Notes: generated from the letters alone by a model not told the origin. A stretch of 64,000 nt of DNA from Bradyrhizobium sp. Ash2021 (GCF_031202265.1 NZ_CP100604.1:4260501-4324500), one strand, 5' to 3'. Counted from the stretch's first letter, positions 47,291 through 55,673 are shown. Numbers and translations are program-made.

Positions 47291-48256
47291 CTATTCCGAG
47301 ATCGTCTGCACGACGCTGGAGACCGGGCGGGAGCTTACCGTCGGCAGCTTGGCGTCCTTGAGAAGTTCTTCGTCGTATTGCGGCAGGGTCTGCACCGGCG
47401 CTTTCGCCTTCATCGCAACGACCTTGTAGCCGCCGGCCTTCAGCCTCTTCAAAAGTTCGGGCAGGGCCTCTGCGGTGTGCTTGTGGAAGTCGTGCATCAG
47501 GATGATGCCCTTGCCGAGCTTGTCGAGCTTCCTCATCGTGACGTCGATCACCTGCTGCGCCTTGCTCGCCTTGAAATCGAAGGAGTCGAGATCGCAGGAG
47601 AACATCGCGATGTTGCGCTCGCCGAGATAGGTGACCATTTCCGGCGGGTGCTGCAGCGCCGGGAAGCGGAAGAACGGCGACGGCGAAACCCCGCCCAGCG
47701 CCCATTTCACCGCGCTAAAGCCTTTTTCGATTTCTTCCTTCTTCTGGTCGTCGGTGAGCTTTTTGTTCGTGAGTGTCGCGTGCGACCAGGTGTGGCTGCC
47801 GACGGTATGGCCGGCTGCATAGACCTGCTTCAGGATTTCCGGATAGTAGGTGGCGTGCTTGCCGATCGAGAAGAAGATGCCGGTGGTGCATTCGTCCGCC
47901 AGCGTCTTCAGGACCGACGGCGTGTTGACCGGCCACGGACCGTCGTCGAAGGTCAGCACGACTTCCTTGTCACGCAGGAAGTCGAGTTGCTTGAAATGCT
48001 CGAAGCCGAAGCCCGGTCCGCCTGTGGTGTCGATTTCGACAGTGCGGCCGACGCCGAGTGCGTTGGGGTTGGTGCAAGCGGCTCTCGCGGGTTGAGCGGC
48101 GGCGGCAGCAGCAGGCGCTGCGGCCGGAGCCGGCGCGGCCGTCGCAGTCAGAGGAGCAACGGCGGCCTTGGCGGCCGGCGGCGTTTGCGACCATGCTGCG
48201 CCAGACGAGAGCAATGAAACCGCGCCCGCAAAAACCAGACCTGCTGCAATACGCAT
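47291..48256 (-). CDS. Secreted polysaccharide deacetylase (NodB domain, CE4)
   Basis: The 321-residue exported enzyme has a signal peptide of 23 residues ending AWSQ and an Ala/Pro linker (residues about 25-58). The NodB homology domain has the catalytic Asp pair in TFDDGP and the metal His pair in HTWSH. CE4 enzymes remove acetyl groups from peptidoglycan, chitin-type or other polysaccharides. The full NodB substrate set cannot be told. I chose the ATG at 48256 for the signal peptide. It precedes the reductase-like gene on the same strand. Confidence 0.9.
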   Translation of the reverse strand: MRIAAGLVFAGAVSLLSSGAAWSQTPPAAKAAVAPLTATAAPAPAAAPAAAAAAQPARAACTNPNALGVGRTVEIDTTGGPGFGFEHFKQLDFLRDKEVVLTFDDGPWPVNTPSVLKTLADECTTGIFFSIGKHATYYPEILKQVYAAGHTVGSHTWSHATLTNKKLTDDQKKEEIEKGFSAVKWALGGVSPSPFFRFPALQHPPEMVTYLGERNIAMFSCDLDSFDFKASKAQQVIDVTMRKLDKLGKGIILMHDFHKHTAEALPELLKRLKAGGYKVVAMKAKAPVQTLPQYDEELLKDAKLPTVSSRPVSSVVQTISE

Positions 48257-48402
48257 GGCGTTTTCCTTAGATCCTGATCCCGTTCCCGGCTCTTTGCCGT
48301 CGGTCCGATTCCTGCCCCAACCCATAATACCCTAGTTGGAGCGGCGTAGCCAAGGCAACGGCTGTCGTTACCGGTGGTCGATTTGTCCCCGAACCGGTTA
48401 AT

Positions 48403-48978
48403 TCAGGAGTCGGCCAGCGCCCGTGCAATGGCGGTTTTCACCCGCGTATCCCGTGGTTCTACGGATTCGGGGAAGACGTCCGCGATATAGCCGTCGCGGC
48501 CAATCAAATATTTATGGAAGTTCCAACGCGGAACATCCTTCGGCCGCGCCTGCGCCGCCCATTTGTAGAACGGATGTGCGTCCGGGCCTTTGACGACGGC
48601 CTTCGCCGCGATCGGAAAGGTGACGCCATACTGATGTTGCGCGGTCTCGGCGATTTCGGTCGCGCCGCCCGGTTCCTGCCCGCCGAAATCGTTGGAGGGA
48701 ACGCCGATGATCGTCAGGCCGCGGCCGTGAAACTCGGTCCACAATTCCTGCAGGCCGGCATATTGCGGCGTGAAGCCGCACAGCGAGGCGGTATTGACGA
48801 TCAGCAGCGGATGGCCGGCAAATTCGGCGAGCCTGATGTCGCCGCCGGTCAGTGCCGGAAATGAAAACGCGTAAGCGGTGATCCTGCTCATGCCGCCCTG
48901 CGCCATTGCGATCCGTGTCGAGGCCGCGCCGGCGAGCGCAGCCAGCGCCGCCGTCATCATGGTCCTGCGGTTCATCAT
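48403..48978 (-). CDS. Glutathione peroxidase family protein, exported
   Basis: The 191-residue thiol peroxidase reduces hydroperoxides. The active-site Cys67 lies in VNTASLCGFTPQYAGLQELW, with the WNFHKYLI segment supplying the conserved Trp-Asn. The N-terminus has a twin-Arg signal (MMNRRTMMTAALAALAG) ending about residue 27, so it probably works in the periplasm. The start at 48978 has GGAGG six bases upstream; the second Met is one residue in. It uses Cys, so it is likely a thioredoxin-linked type. Confidence 0.9.
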   Translation of the reverse strand: MMNRRTMMTAALAALAGAASTRIAMAQGGMSRITAYAFSFPALTGGDIRLAEFAGHPLLIVNTASLCGFTPQYAGLQELWTEFHGRGLTIIGVPSNDFGGQEPGGATEIAETAQHQYGVTFPIAAKAVVKGPDAHPFYKWAAQARPKDVPRWNFHKYLIGRDGYIADVFPESVEPRDTRVKTAIARALADS

Positions 48979-49074
48979 GGCCGGCCTCCACCACAGCGAA
49001 TTCGTGCCAAATGGATATAGCGCAACGACCGTTTGGCCGCTGCTCAACAAGCCGTTATGGCTGGATCGATCGCT

Positions 49075-50820
49075 CTAGCGCAGCGAGACGATGAAATCCG
49101 TGCCTTCGCCGGTTTCACCCTGGTTGATGCCCTGATCGGACACCACGATCGAGCTGGCGGTCGTCAGCGCTTCCGCGATGCGCGCCATCGCATCCGGCGG
49201 GATGACGATGCGGTCCAGCGCCTCGGCCGGGCTGTCCGGCACTGGGATCGGTTTCGTCTCGGCGGGGGCCATGCCCTTGCGTCGTCGGGCAGGGCGGTCG
49301 TCATCGTCGTTTCGGGCCGCATTGCGTGCCGCTGGCAGCGTGACCACCGACCAGCGCAACAAATTGGCGTCGTTCTTGTCGGCTTGCGCCGTGAACACGT
49401 GCGTGCCCAACGGCCGGTCGCTGGGCGCGATCGTCACCGGGGCGTCGAACAGCGGCTTGAATTCCTGCCGAACGTAAAGTTTCGAATCCTTGCGGCTGAT
49501 GAACACCGCAATCGGGCCTGTACGTTTCAGCGGTTCCGGTTTCGCGGCGACGGCCTTCTCGGCGCCGGGCAGGCGCGCCATGTCTTTTTTCACATCGGCA
49601 GGAGCCGCGGCGGGGGCATCTGCGACCGCCTTGGCGGGCTCTGCAGGCTTTTCAACAACCTTCTCGGTCGCCTCGTCGGTAGCCTTGTCCGTAGCCTTGT
49701 CCGTAGCCTTGGGCTCGTCGGCCTTCGATGTGTCTACCGTGGAGGTCTCAGCTTTGGCGGCCTCGGTCTTGACGTCGTCCGACTTGGCATCGTCTGACTT
49801 GGCCTCGACCTTCGCCTCGGCGGGCTTGTCCTCGGCTTTTGCGCTTTCGCTTGCCGTGACCTCGGTCTTCGCGGCGTCGCCGGCGGTTGGCGCGGGGGCG
49901 GTCTTGACGGAAACAGGTTCGCTGGGCGCGGGCCGCGCGCTACCGGCATCGGACATCGTGACCGCGGCGTTGGTCGACGGCATGGCGGCGCTGGCATCTG
50001 CGGTGTGGGTTTGTTCGCGCAACGGCAACGCAGGCGCGTGACCGACGGTCGATCTCAGCTCCAGGTTCGCTTCAGAGTTCTCCGGCTTGATCGCCGTGCC
50101 GGCGTCCGCTCCCTTGTCGGTCTTTACCGCGGGCACATCCGTCTTCGGCTCGTCGGCGATCGCCGGCTGCGGCGCGACTTTCTGCGCCACCAGCAACGGA
50201 TGCGAAAAATTCGCAGGCGTCATCTCGCCGGGTGTGACGATGACCCGCGCGCCCATCTTGGTCCAGTTCCACATCTTCACGGCAAACGCCATCGGCATGC
50301 GGATGCAACCATGCGACGCCGGATATCCCGGCAGCACGCCGGCATGCATCGCGACACCTGACCAGGTGATCCGCTGCATGTACGGCATCGGTGCGCCGCT
50401 ATAGATGTTGGAATGGTGGAATTTGTGCTTTTGGATGATGCTGAAGACGCCCATCGGGGTCGAATGGCCGGCCATGCCGGTGGAGACCGGGCTTTCCGCA
50501 AAGAACCCGTTGGAGTCGTAGATCCGCACCTTCTGCTTTTCGATCGAGACCGCGATGATCAGCGGTCCCTGCGGCTTGGCGCCGGTTTCCTTTTCCGTCA
50601 CCTCGCCCTTCCTGGCCTGGTGCCGCCGTACTTTTTGTCGCCGCGGCTGAGCCATCGGATCGGGCCGATAGTAGCCGGGATCAGAATCCTGCCAGTAATA
50701 GAGCGCGGCGTCTGCCTGCGACGCGGCGCCGATGGTGCCAACCGCAGTCAAAATCGCAATCTGCCAAAACCGCTCGTTCGCAATATTCGCTATAGAAATC
50801 CGACGCCCGCTCACGCGCAT
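49075..50820 (-). CDS. L,D-transpeptidase (YkuD domain) with long disordered region
   Basis: The 581-residue periplasmic enzyme has a signal peptide (about 1-39) and a YkuD domain at residues about 87-198. The active site is H159 and SHGCIR with catalytic Cys172. Such enzymes make 3-3 cross-links in peptidoglycan or attach lipoproteins. Residues about 210-420 are low complexity, rich in Ala, Lys, Asp and Glu, with Thr-Asp-Lys-Ala repeats. A folded C-terminal part follows (IAVFISRKDSKLYVRQEFKPLF) that looks like a second, incomplete YkuD-type domain without the Cys motif. GAGGATT precedes the ATG. Confidence 0.9.
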   Translation of the reverse strand: MRVSGRRISIANIANERFWQIAILTAVGTIGAASQADAALYYWQDSDPGYYRPDPMAQPRRQKVRRHQARKGEVTEKETGAKPQGPLIIAVSIEKQKVRIYDSNGFFAESPVSTGMAGHSTPMGVFSIIQKHKFHHSNIYSGAPMPYMQRITWSGVAMHAGVLPGYPASHGCIRMPMAFAVKMWNWTKMGARVIVTPGEMTPANFSHPLLVAQKVAPQPAIADEPKTDVPAVKTDKGADAGTAIKPENSEANLELRSTVGHAPALPLREQTHTADASAAMPSTNAAVTMSDAGSARPAPSEPVSVKTAPAPTAGDAAKTEVTASESAKAEDKPAEAKVEAKSDDAKSDDVKTEAAKAETSTVDTSKADEPKATDKATDKATDEATEKVVEKPAEPAKAVADAPAAAPADVKKDMARLPGAEKAVAAKPEPLKRTGPIAVFISRKDSKLYVRQEFKPLFDAPVTIAPSDRPLGTHVFTAQADKNDANLLRWSVVTLPAARNAARNDDDDRPARRRKGMAPAETKPIPVPDSPAEALDRIVIPPDAMARIAEALTTASSIVVSDQGINQGETGEGTDFIVSLR

Positions 50821-51040
50821 AATCCTCGATTCCCAGTCCAGATAGTCATTTGTTGTCGCAGACGCGAAACGCGTTCACCAGCGGGAGGCCTCTAACCCTT
50901 CCGTGATCCCGGCGTTTTCGTCGCAAGCGTAGCAAAAAAGCCTCACAATAGGTTAAACGGCGCTGGTCGTCCGCTGCCGTCAGCCTTCCTGCGCGGCTTT
51001 TCCGCACTACATAGGCCGCAAGCCCTCAGCGGAGACATTC

Positions 51041-51589
51041 ATGATATCCCAAGCCGTTGGTAAGCGTGACAAAAGGTGGAGAAATCTGGCTTTGGCGGTG
51101 TCGGCCCTGACGTTCTGGCAGGCTTGCCCGGCCGCCGCCGCTGACGAGCCGGACCTGATTTTCCGCCGCTCGACGGTGTTCAAATGGATGAGCCCCAACG
51201 ACAAGCTCGCGACCTATGGCGTCGACGACCCCCAGGTCGAGGGGGTGGCGTGTCATTTCACGGTGCCGGAGAAGGGCGGTTTCAAGGGCTGGATCGGGCT
51301 TGCCGAGGAGGTCTCGGATATTTCGCTGGCATGCCGCCAGATCGGCCCGATCCGATTCAAGGACAAGTTGGAGCAGGGCGACGACATGTTCCGCAAGCGC
51401 CGCTCGCTGTTCTTCAAGAAGATGCAGATCGTCCGTGGCTGCGATGCCAAACGGAACGTGCTGGTCTACATGGTTTATTCGGACAAGCTGATCGAAGGCT
51501 CACCCAAAAACTCCACCTCCTCGGTACCGATCATGCCTTGGGGGACAGCCGATAGCGCAGTGCAGAAATGCGGCGAGTTCATCCAGTAG
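51041..51589 (+). CDS. creA: CreA family periplasmic protein
   Basis: The 182-residue protein has an N-terminal signal with cleavage near AAAADE (about residue 34) and the CreA domain. Typical segments are VEGVACHFTVPEKGGFKGWIG, EVSDISLACRQIGPI, and KKMQIVRGCDAKRNVLVYMVYS with conserved Cys. The function of CreA is unknown. GGAG lies eight bases before the ATG. It is divergent from the transpeptidase gene. Confidence 0.9.
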   Translation: MISQAVGKRDKRWRNLALAVSALTFWQACPAAAADEPDLIFRRSTVFKWMSPNDKLATYGVDDPQVEGVACHFTVPEKGGFKGWIGLAEEVSDISLACRQIGPIRFKDKLEQGDDMFRKRRSLFFKKMQIVRGCDAKRNVLVYMVYSDKLIEGSPKNSTSSVPIMPWGTADSAVQKCGEFIQ

Positions 51590-51614
51590 TGGGGCGGGGA
51601 ACCAGAACGGCGGC

Positions 51615-51839
51615 CTAATCGAATTGCCGCTGCTTCGGTTCGACGCCCGCCTTGTAGGGGCGGGCCTTGTCGGACTGGGCTTTGGCATCGCGGCACCCCA
51701 CCAGCCGCACCAGCTTCTGCTGGGTGCATTGATTGTCCCCGAGGACACTGCCGCCCTGTTGCGACATCGCACCCGCCATCTGCTGGGCCGGTTTGCGGGC
51801 CGCGGTTCCATTGCCAACGCCGATGTTGTCATTGCCCAC
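51615..51839 (-). CDS. Small hypothetical protein (doubtful)
   Basis: This 74-codon frame opens at a GTG with AAGGA upstream. It encodes a hydrophilic protein, GNDNIGVGNGTAARKPAQQM, ending GVEPKQRQFD, with two Cys and no signal peptide. Competing frames on both strands are less protein-like. No domain is recognised, and it may be a remnant of a longer gene. Confidence 0.4.
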   Translation of the reverse strand: MGNDNIGVGNGTAARKPAQQMAGAMSQQGGSVLGDNQCTQQKLVRLVGCRDAKAQSDKARPYKAGVEPKQRQFD

Positions 51840-51856
51840 GACTGTTATCCTTCATT

Positions 51857-51884
51857 GGACTGGGATTACGGGACTGGGATTACG
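51857..51884. repeat. 14-bp tandem duplication
   Basis: GGACTGGGATTACG occurs twice without a gap in the region upstream of the first micropeptide gene. It is probably a slip duplication. Confidence 0.7.
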
Positions 51885-52074
51885 ACAACGCACAACCTCT
51901 GAGAAAGGTTGCAGGGTGTTCGACTGAGTCGGCCGGAGGGATGCTTTGGTTCATCACCGGCCCTGCTGCAGTGCGGCTTATTCAGCAGACAAAGGTTAAA
52001 AACTTGCCGGCCTGCGTCGAACCCGCGGGCCGCCGCGCGCGTCTGATTTTCAAATGGCTATTGGAGAAATTCAG

Positions 52075-52236
52075 ATGCGCGCACTCAGCTATGTGATTGC
52101 CCTGGTTTTCGTTCTGACCGGCCCGTCGCTGGCCGGCAGCGCCGATCGCGACATGCCGGGGATCGGGACGTTCACCTATTGCGGGTCACCCATTGTGACA
52201 CCGGCGCCTGACGTGATGGCCGCAATCGGCCCGTGA
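52075..52236 (+). CDS. 53-residue secreted micropeptide, copy 1
   Basis: The peptide starts MRALSYVIALVFVLTGPSLA, a signal peptide, and the mature part is about 33 residues: DMPGIGTFTYCGSPIVTPAP then DVMAAIGP. GGAG lies eight bases before the ATG; an in-frame ATG at 52054 lacks this. A paralogue of exactly the same length starts 421 bases downstream with the same spacing and the same bases around the start. The function is unknown. It has a single Cys that copy 2 lacks. Confidence 0.78.
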   Translation: MRALSYVIALVFVLTGPSLAGSADRDMPGIGTFTYCGSPIVTPAPDVMAAIGP

Positions 52237-52344
52237 TGCCGCAAAATTCAATCGACAAGCCTTAGCGGCGCCGAGCGGCATCTTTCGCCCCTCAAGGTCC
52301 CGCTTTCCGCGCATCATTCGACTGAAATCATTGAATTTTTCGTG

Positions 52345-52400
52345 CCATTGTTTCGTCGCAGCAGGTCGACGAAACAATTCTGCAGTGCGACGAAACCATT
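52345..52400 (+). promoter_or_regulatory. Overlapping inverted repeats upstream of micropeptide copy 2
   Basis: The arm TTGTTTCGTCG at 52348-52358 can pair perfectly with 52367-52377 (8-base loop). Extended to 52346-52360, it can also pair with 52386-52400 (TGCGACGAAACCATT). The two pairings exclude each other. The site lies about 95-150 bases before the ATG at 52496 and could be a protein-binding site with three half-sites or an RNA switch. Confidence 0.5.
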
Positions 52401-52495
52401 TTCTGTTTTAGTGCAGATATCCGGAAACAGCGGGTGGTTATCAGACTGCCAACGAAACGGCGGGAACCGCCGGCACCGAAACCGGAGACAGTCAG

Positions 52496-52657
52496 ATGCG
52501 GACCATCAGCTTCATCCTCGCCTTCGCCTTTGTCCTGGCCGGTCCCTCGATGGCGGGTTCTTCGGACAATTCGCTGCCCGGCATCGGCACCTTCTCCTAC
52601 AACGGTTCGCCGGTTACGATCCAGGCTCCGCAGTCGATCGTTGTTGCTGCAAACTGA
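52496..52657 (+). CDS. 53-residue secreted micropeptide, copy 2
   Basis: The peptide starts MRTISFILAFAFVLAGPSMA and continues GSSDNSLPGIGTFSYNGSPV then TIQAPQSIVVAAN. It aligns end to end with copy 1 (LPGIGTF-YXGSP core, same length, same signal peptide). GGAG lies eight bases before the ATG within the shared context GTCAGATGCG/TTCAGATGCG. The Cys of copy 1 is Asn here. The mature peptide is short and neutral, with no known motif. Confidence 0.78.
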   Translation: MRTISFILAFAFVLAGPSMAGSSDNSLPGIGTFSYNGSPVTIQAPQSIVVAAN

Positions 52658-52700
52658 GCGCTGCCAGGAACGTCCAAAAAACTGCCGGTAAGGGTTCTGT

Positions 52701-53099
52701 ATGTCGGTTCGTATCTGTTCCGCCGCCATCCTGGCTTCGTTCCTTGTGGGCGCTCCGGCGCAGGCCCAAGTGCCGCAAATTCCCCAACCCCAGACGATTC
52801 AATTCCGGTCGCTGTTCAAGGTGCCGGATCCGCGCGGCGAGTTCGTGCGACTGTGCGCCCCGCACATGGTGGGACGCTGGGCGCATCCTGAGTCTGTTTG
52901 CGGCTGCCTGCACGACTACGCCGCCGCCACCGTGGATGACCCCGACCTGCGCGAGGCCCTGCTGCGCGGCATCAGCGAAACCGGCGTGCCGACGATCGAG
53001 ACCGATTGGGTGCCGCCGTCGAAGCAGTCCGAAATCGGCGCGACCTTCACCAAGATCGCCAAGCCGACGCTGCAGTGCATGTTCGAGCCTTCGAACTAG
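52701..53099 (+). CDS. Small exported protein of unknown function
   Basis: The 132-residue protein has a signal peptide of about 23 residues ending AQAQ, a short Pro/Gln stretch, and a domain with four Cys (RLCAPHMVG, SVCGCLHDYAAATV, LQCMFEPSN). The Cys spacing suggests disulfides or haem/metal contact, but no CXXCH motif is present. AAGGG lies before the ATG. It starts 43 bases after micropeptide copy 2 and may share its transcript. Confidence 0.75.
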   Translation: MSVRICSAAILASFLVGAPAQAQVPQIPQPQTIQFRSLFKVPDPRGEFVRLCAPHMVGRWAHPESVCGCLHDYAAATVDDPDLREALLRGISETGVPTIETDWVPPSKQSEIGATFTKIAKPTLQCMFEPSN

Positions 53100-53183
53100 C
53101 TGGCGCCAGCCCGGCCGTATTTCGCAATTCAGACATCCAGGAATGTTGCCGGTAACGCGACCGCGCGCCGAGGCGGCGATCGG

Positions 53184-53435
53184 CTATCGTTTCGTGCCGA
53201 GCCGCGCAATGCATTTGCGGACGCGGACGACGCCGTTTACGGTCATCTGCGACCCCGAAATTTCCTTGATCTGCCCGACCGGGCAGGATCCGTCGTCGAC
53301 AAGAATGCGCTGACCCAGTCGCAGATTGACAATGTCCTGCTCGCGCGAGACCTGTTCGGCGACCGCGGGCGTTGCCAGCATCCACAGGCCGAGGCTGCCG
53401 GCCAGGGCAATCAACGCCGTGCGTGAGGCCTTCAT
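53184..53435 (-). CDS. Small exported protein of unknown function
   Basis: The 83-residue protein has a signal peptide (MKASRTALIALAGSLGLWML, ending AVAEQ near residue 27) and a small beta-rich domain (QDIVNLRLGQRILVDDGSCP, VNGVVRVRKCIARLG) with two Cys that could pair. AGGAGG lies 14 bases before this ATG but only six before an in-frame TTG at 53444, so the true start may be three codons longer. It follows the 50-residue membrane protein gene at once and forms an operon with it. Confidence 0.72.
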   Translation of the reverse strand: MKASRTALIALAGSLGLWMLATPAVAEQVSREQDIVNLRLGQRILVDDGSCPVGQIKEISGSQMTVNGVVRVRKCIARLGTKR

Positions 53436-53455
53436 GATCGCCAAATCGGCCTCCT

Positions 53456-53608
53456 TCACTTGTTCTGTATCTTCAGCCCGTCGGGGCCGACATTGATCTG
53501 CAGGCCCTCGGGTTCCTTCTTGGCCTGATAGAGATTGTAGCTGAGCACGCCGACGGCCACGACCAGCGCCGCGATGATGAGATACAGGACGTTGCGGTTG
53601 CCGGGCAT
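53456..53608 (-). CDS. 50-residue single-pass membrane protein
   Basis: The frame starts MPGNRNVLYLIIAALVVAVG and continues VLSYNLYQAKKEPEGLQINV then GPDGLKIQNK. It has one membrane helix (residues about 7-25) and a polar C-terminal tail outside the membrane. GGAG lies seven bases before the ATG at 53608. The stop is followed directly by the AAGGAGG of the next small exported protein gene, so the two are an operon. No family is recognised. Confidence 0.75.
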   Translation of the reverse strand: MPGNRNVLYLIIAALVVAVGVLSYNLYQAKKEPEGLQINVGPDGLKIQNK

Positions 53609-53683
53609 CCGGTAGCTCCATCGAGACGCTTATTCCAACGATGGAGTTTATTCATGCGGTGGCGATTCTCATAGGCGCCTGTT

Positions 53684-53920
53684 TCAGCCGACCGATCGGG
53701 ACGGCGAGGATGCGGGTTTCGACATCTTGACGATGCCGGTTCCACCGCTGCCCGGCTTGCGGTTCGCGCGCAGTGCGAGGAGAGATGCCTTCGCCAATTT
53801 TTCAGCTGACGCGATCAGCTGCGGAATGGGGTGACCGGCAAATCCAAGCACGAACCCAGGCAACGGTCGCGCGCGAAAGTAAGTTTCCGCCAACAGCCAG
53901 CCCTCGACACCGGCGGCGGC
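53684..53920 (-). pseudogene. 3' stub of a MocR/PdxR-type (GntR-aminotransferase) regulator
   Basis: The minus-strand reading AAGVEGWLLAETYFRARPLP, GFVLGFAGHPIPQLIASAEK, LAKA matches the extreme C-terminus of MocR-type regulators (the segment before and after the L-GFAG motif). The GntR domain and nearly all of the aminotransferase domain are missing. The break is near 53920, where it meets another stub on the opposite strand. Its 3' end up to the stop at 53684 looks intact. Confidence 0.65.
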
Positions 53921-54311
53921 CCTGGCGTTCGGCACCGCTTACCTCGTCACCGATCCCGAGGAGAAGAAGCGCGCGCTGGTCGCGATGGTCGACCGGTGCT
54001 TTCCCGATCGTACCGCGAGCTTGCGGCAAAGCACGGCACAGGAAATCAAGGCGACCGCGGTCATCGCGATGGAGATCGAACAGGCGTCCGCCAAGATTCG
54101 CTCAAGAGGCGTGGCCGACGATGCGGAGGATTACGAATTGCCTGTATATGCCGAGCGCATTCCCGTGCGTACGGTGCTTGGCGCGCCGGAACCTTGCCCG
54201 CGGCTGCGCGACCGCGTCGGGCGGCCGCAATCGCTGCGTGGCTATTCGGAAGGCCGTCTGCTCGAAGAAGCCTTGCGCGATGCCTGTCTTGTGCAATATC
54301 CCGGCGGCTGA
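53919..54311 (+). pseudogene. 3' stub of a pyridoxamine-phosphate-oxidase-like flavoprotein
   Basis: From about 53919 the frame reads ALAFGTAYLVTDPEEKKRAL, then VAMVDRCFPDR, and later EIKATAVIAMEIEQASAKIR and ELPVYAERIPVRTVLG, the second half of NimA/PNPOx-like proteins (Pyridox_ox_2). The N-terminal half, including the FMN-binding start, is absent. A translation start at the ATG at 53985 would give only 108 residues. It abuts the MocR-type stub head to head. Confidence 0.7.
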
Positions 54312-54372
54312 GGCCGGGCTAGGGTGCCGGCTCTCACGACCAAAGAAGAAACTCGCAATTGGAGCTGCCGCA

Positions 54373-55650
54373 ATGACTGCCGATACGCAACAAAAAATCC
54401 TGGATGCCGTCGACGCCGGCTTTGATGCGCAGCTGGCGACCACACGGGATTTTGTGGCGATACCATCGACCCGCGGCGCCGAAGGACCCTGCCAGGACAT
54501 GATCGCGGATCTCCTGCGCGCGCGCGGCTATGAGGTCGACGACTGGCATATCGACGTCGAGGATTTGAAGGATCTGCGCGGCTTCGGCCCGATCGAGCAT
54601 GATTTTTCCAAGGCCCGCACCGTGGTCGGTACCTACCGGCCATCGCGCAATGCAGGAAAGTCGCTGATCCTGCAGGGCCACTGCGACGTCGTACCTGCCG
54701 GGCCGCTGGATATGTGGGAGACGCCACCGTTCTCGCCGGTCGTCAAGGACGGCAAGATGTATGGTCGCGGCGCCTGCGACATGAAGTCCGGCACCATCGG
54801 CGCGCTCTATGCGCTCGATGCGATCAAGGCGGCCGGCTTGAAGCCGACCGCGCGGATCCACTTTCAGTCCGTGATCGAGGAGGAGAGCACCGGCGTCGGC
54901 GCGCTCTCGACCTTGCAGCGCGGCTACCGCGCCGACGCCTGCTTCATTCCCGAGCCGACCAACGGCAAGATGGTTCGCTCGCAGGTCGGCGTGATCTGGT
55001 TTCGCCTGAAAGTGCGCGGTTTTCCCGTGCACGTGTTCGAGGCCGGCTCCGGCGCCAACGCGATCATGGCGGCGTATCATCTGATACATGCGCTGCAAAA
55101 GCTCGAGGCCGAATGGAACGAGCGCGCGAAGAGCGATCGCTATTTCAAAACGCTGACACATCCGATCAATTTCAATCCCGGCATCATCAAGGGCGGCGAC
55201 TGGGCTTCCAGCGTGCCGGCCTGGTGCGACGTCGATTGTCGGATCGCGGTTCTGCCGGGCTGGTCGGTCGCCGATTGCCAGAACGAGATTCTGGCCTGCG
55301 TCTCGGCCGCGGCGCGCGATCATCGTTTCCTCTCCAACAATCCGCCCGAGGTGGAATGGTCCGGATTTCTGTCCGAGGGCTATGAGCTGAAGGATTCCGC
55401 CGCCCCCGAAGCCGCCTTCGGCAAGGCGTATGCTGCGGTCTATGGCGGCGAGGTGCAGGACCATGTTTTCACCGCGCTGACGGACACGCGGTTCTATGGG
55501 CTGAACCACAACATCCCGAGCCTGTGCTTCGGCGCCAGCGGGGCGGCGATGCATGGATTCAACGAATATGTCGATCTGGACTCGCTGCGCAAATCGACCA
55601 AGGCAACCGCGCTGTTCATCGCGGAATGGTGCGGAGTGGAAGCGATCTAA
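54373..55650 (+). CDS. M20 family metallohydrolase (ArgE/DapE-type deacylase)
   Basis: The 425-residue cytosolic enzyme uses two zinc ions to cleave an amide. Metal and catalytic residues are H103 (LQGHCDVVPAG), D136 (YGRGACDMKSG) and the Glu pair E169-E170 (VIEEESTG). The dimerisation domain lies in the middle, and the final metal His is near GAAMHGFNEY. The substrate is unknown; relatives act on N-acyl amino acids. The ATG at 54373 begins MTADTQQKIL, whereas the longer upstream frame overlaps the PNPOx-like stub and is not real. Confidence 0.9.
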   Translation: MTADTQQKILDAVDAGFDAQLATTRDFVAIPSTRGAEGPCQDMIADLLRARGYEVDDWHIDVEDLKDLRGFGPIEHDFSKARTVVGTYRPSRNAGKSLILQGHCDVVPAGPLDMWETPPFSPVVKDGKMYGRGACDMKSGTIGALYALDAIKAAGLKPTARIHFQSVIEEESTGVGALSTLQRGYRADACFIPEPTNGKMVRSQVGVIWFRLKVRGFPVHVFEAGSGANAIMAAYHLIHALQKLEAEWNERAKSDRYFKTLTHPINFNPGIIKGGDWASSVPAWCDVDCRIAVLPGWSVADCQNEILACVSAAARDHRFLSNNPPEVEWSGFLSEGYELKDSAAPEAAFGKAYAAVYGGEVQDHVFTALTDTRFYGLNHNIPSLCFGASGAAMHGFNEYVDLDSLRKSTKATALFIAEWCGVEAI

Positions 55651-55673
55651 GTCGATCGTTTCGCAGGCTCAGT

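Noticed and set aside
53773..54372. N-terminal 200-codon extension of the M20 hydrolase
   Set aside because: It covers the PNPOx-like stub in another frame and has no hydrolase similarity; the family N-terminus begins at 54373.
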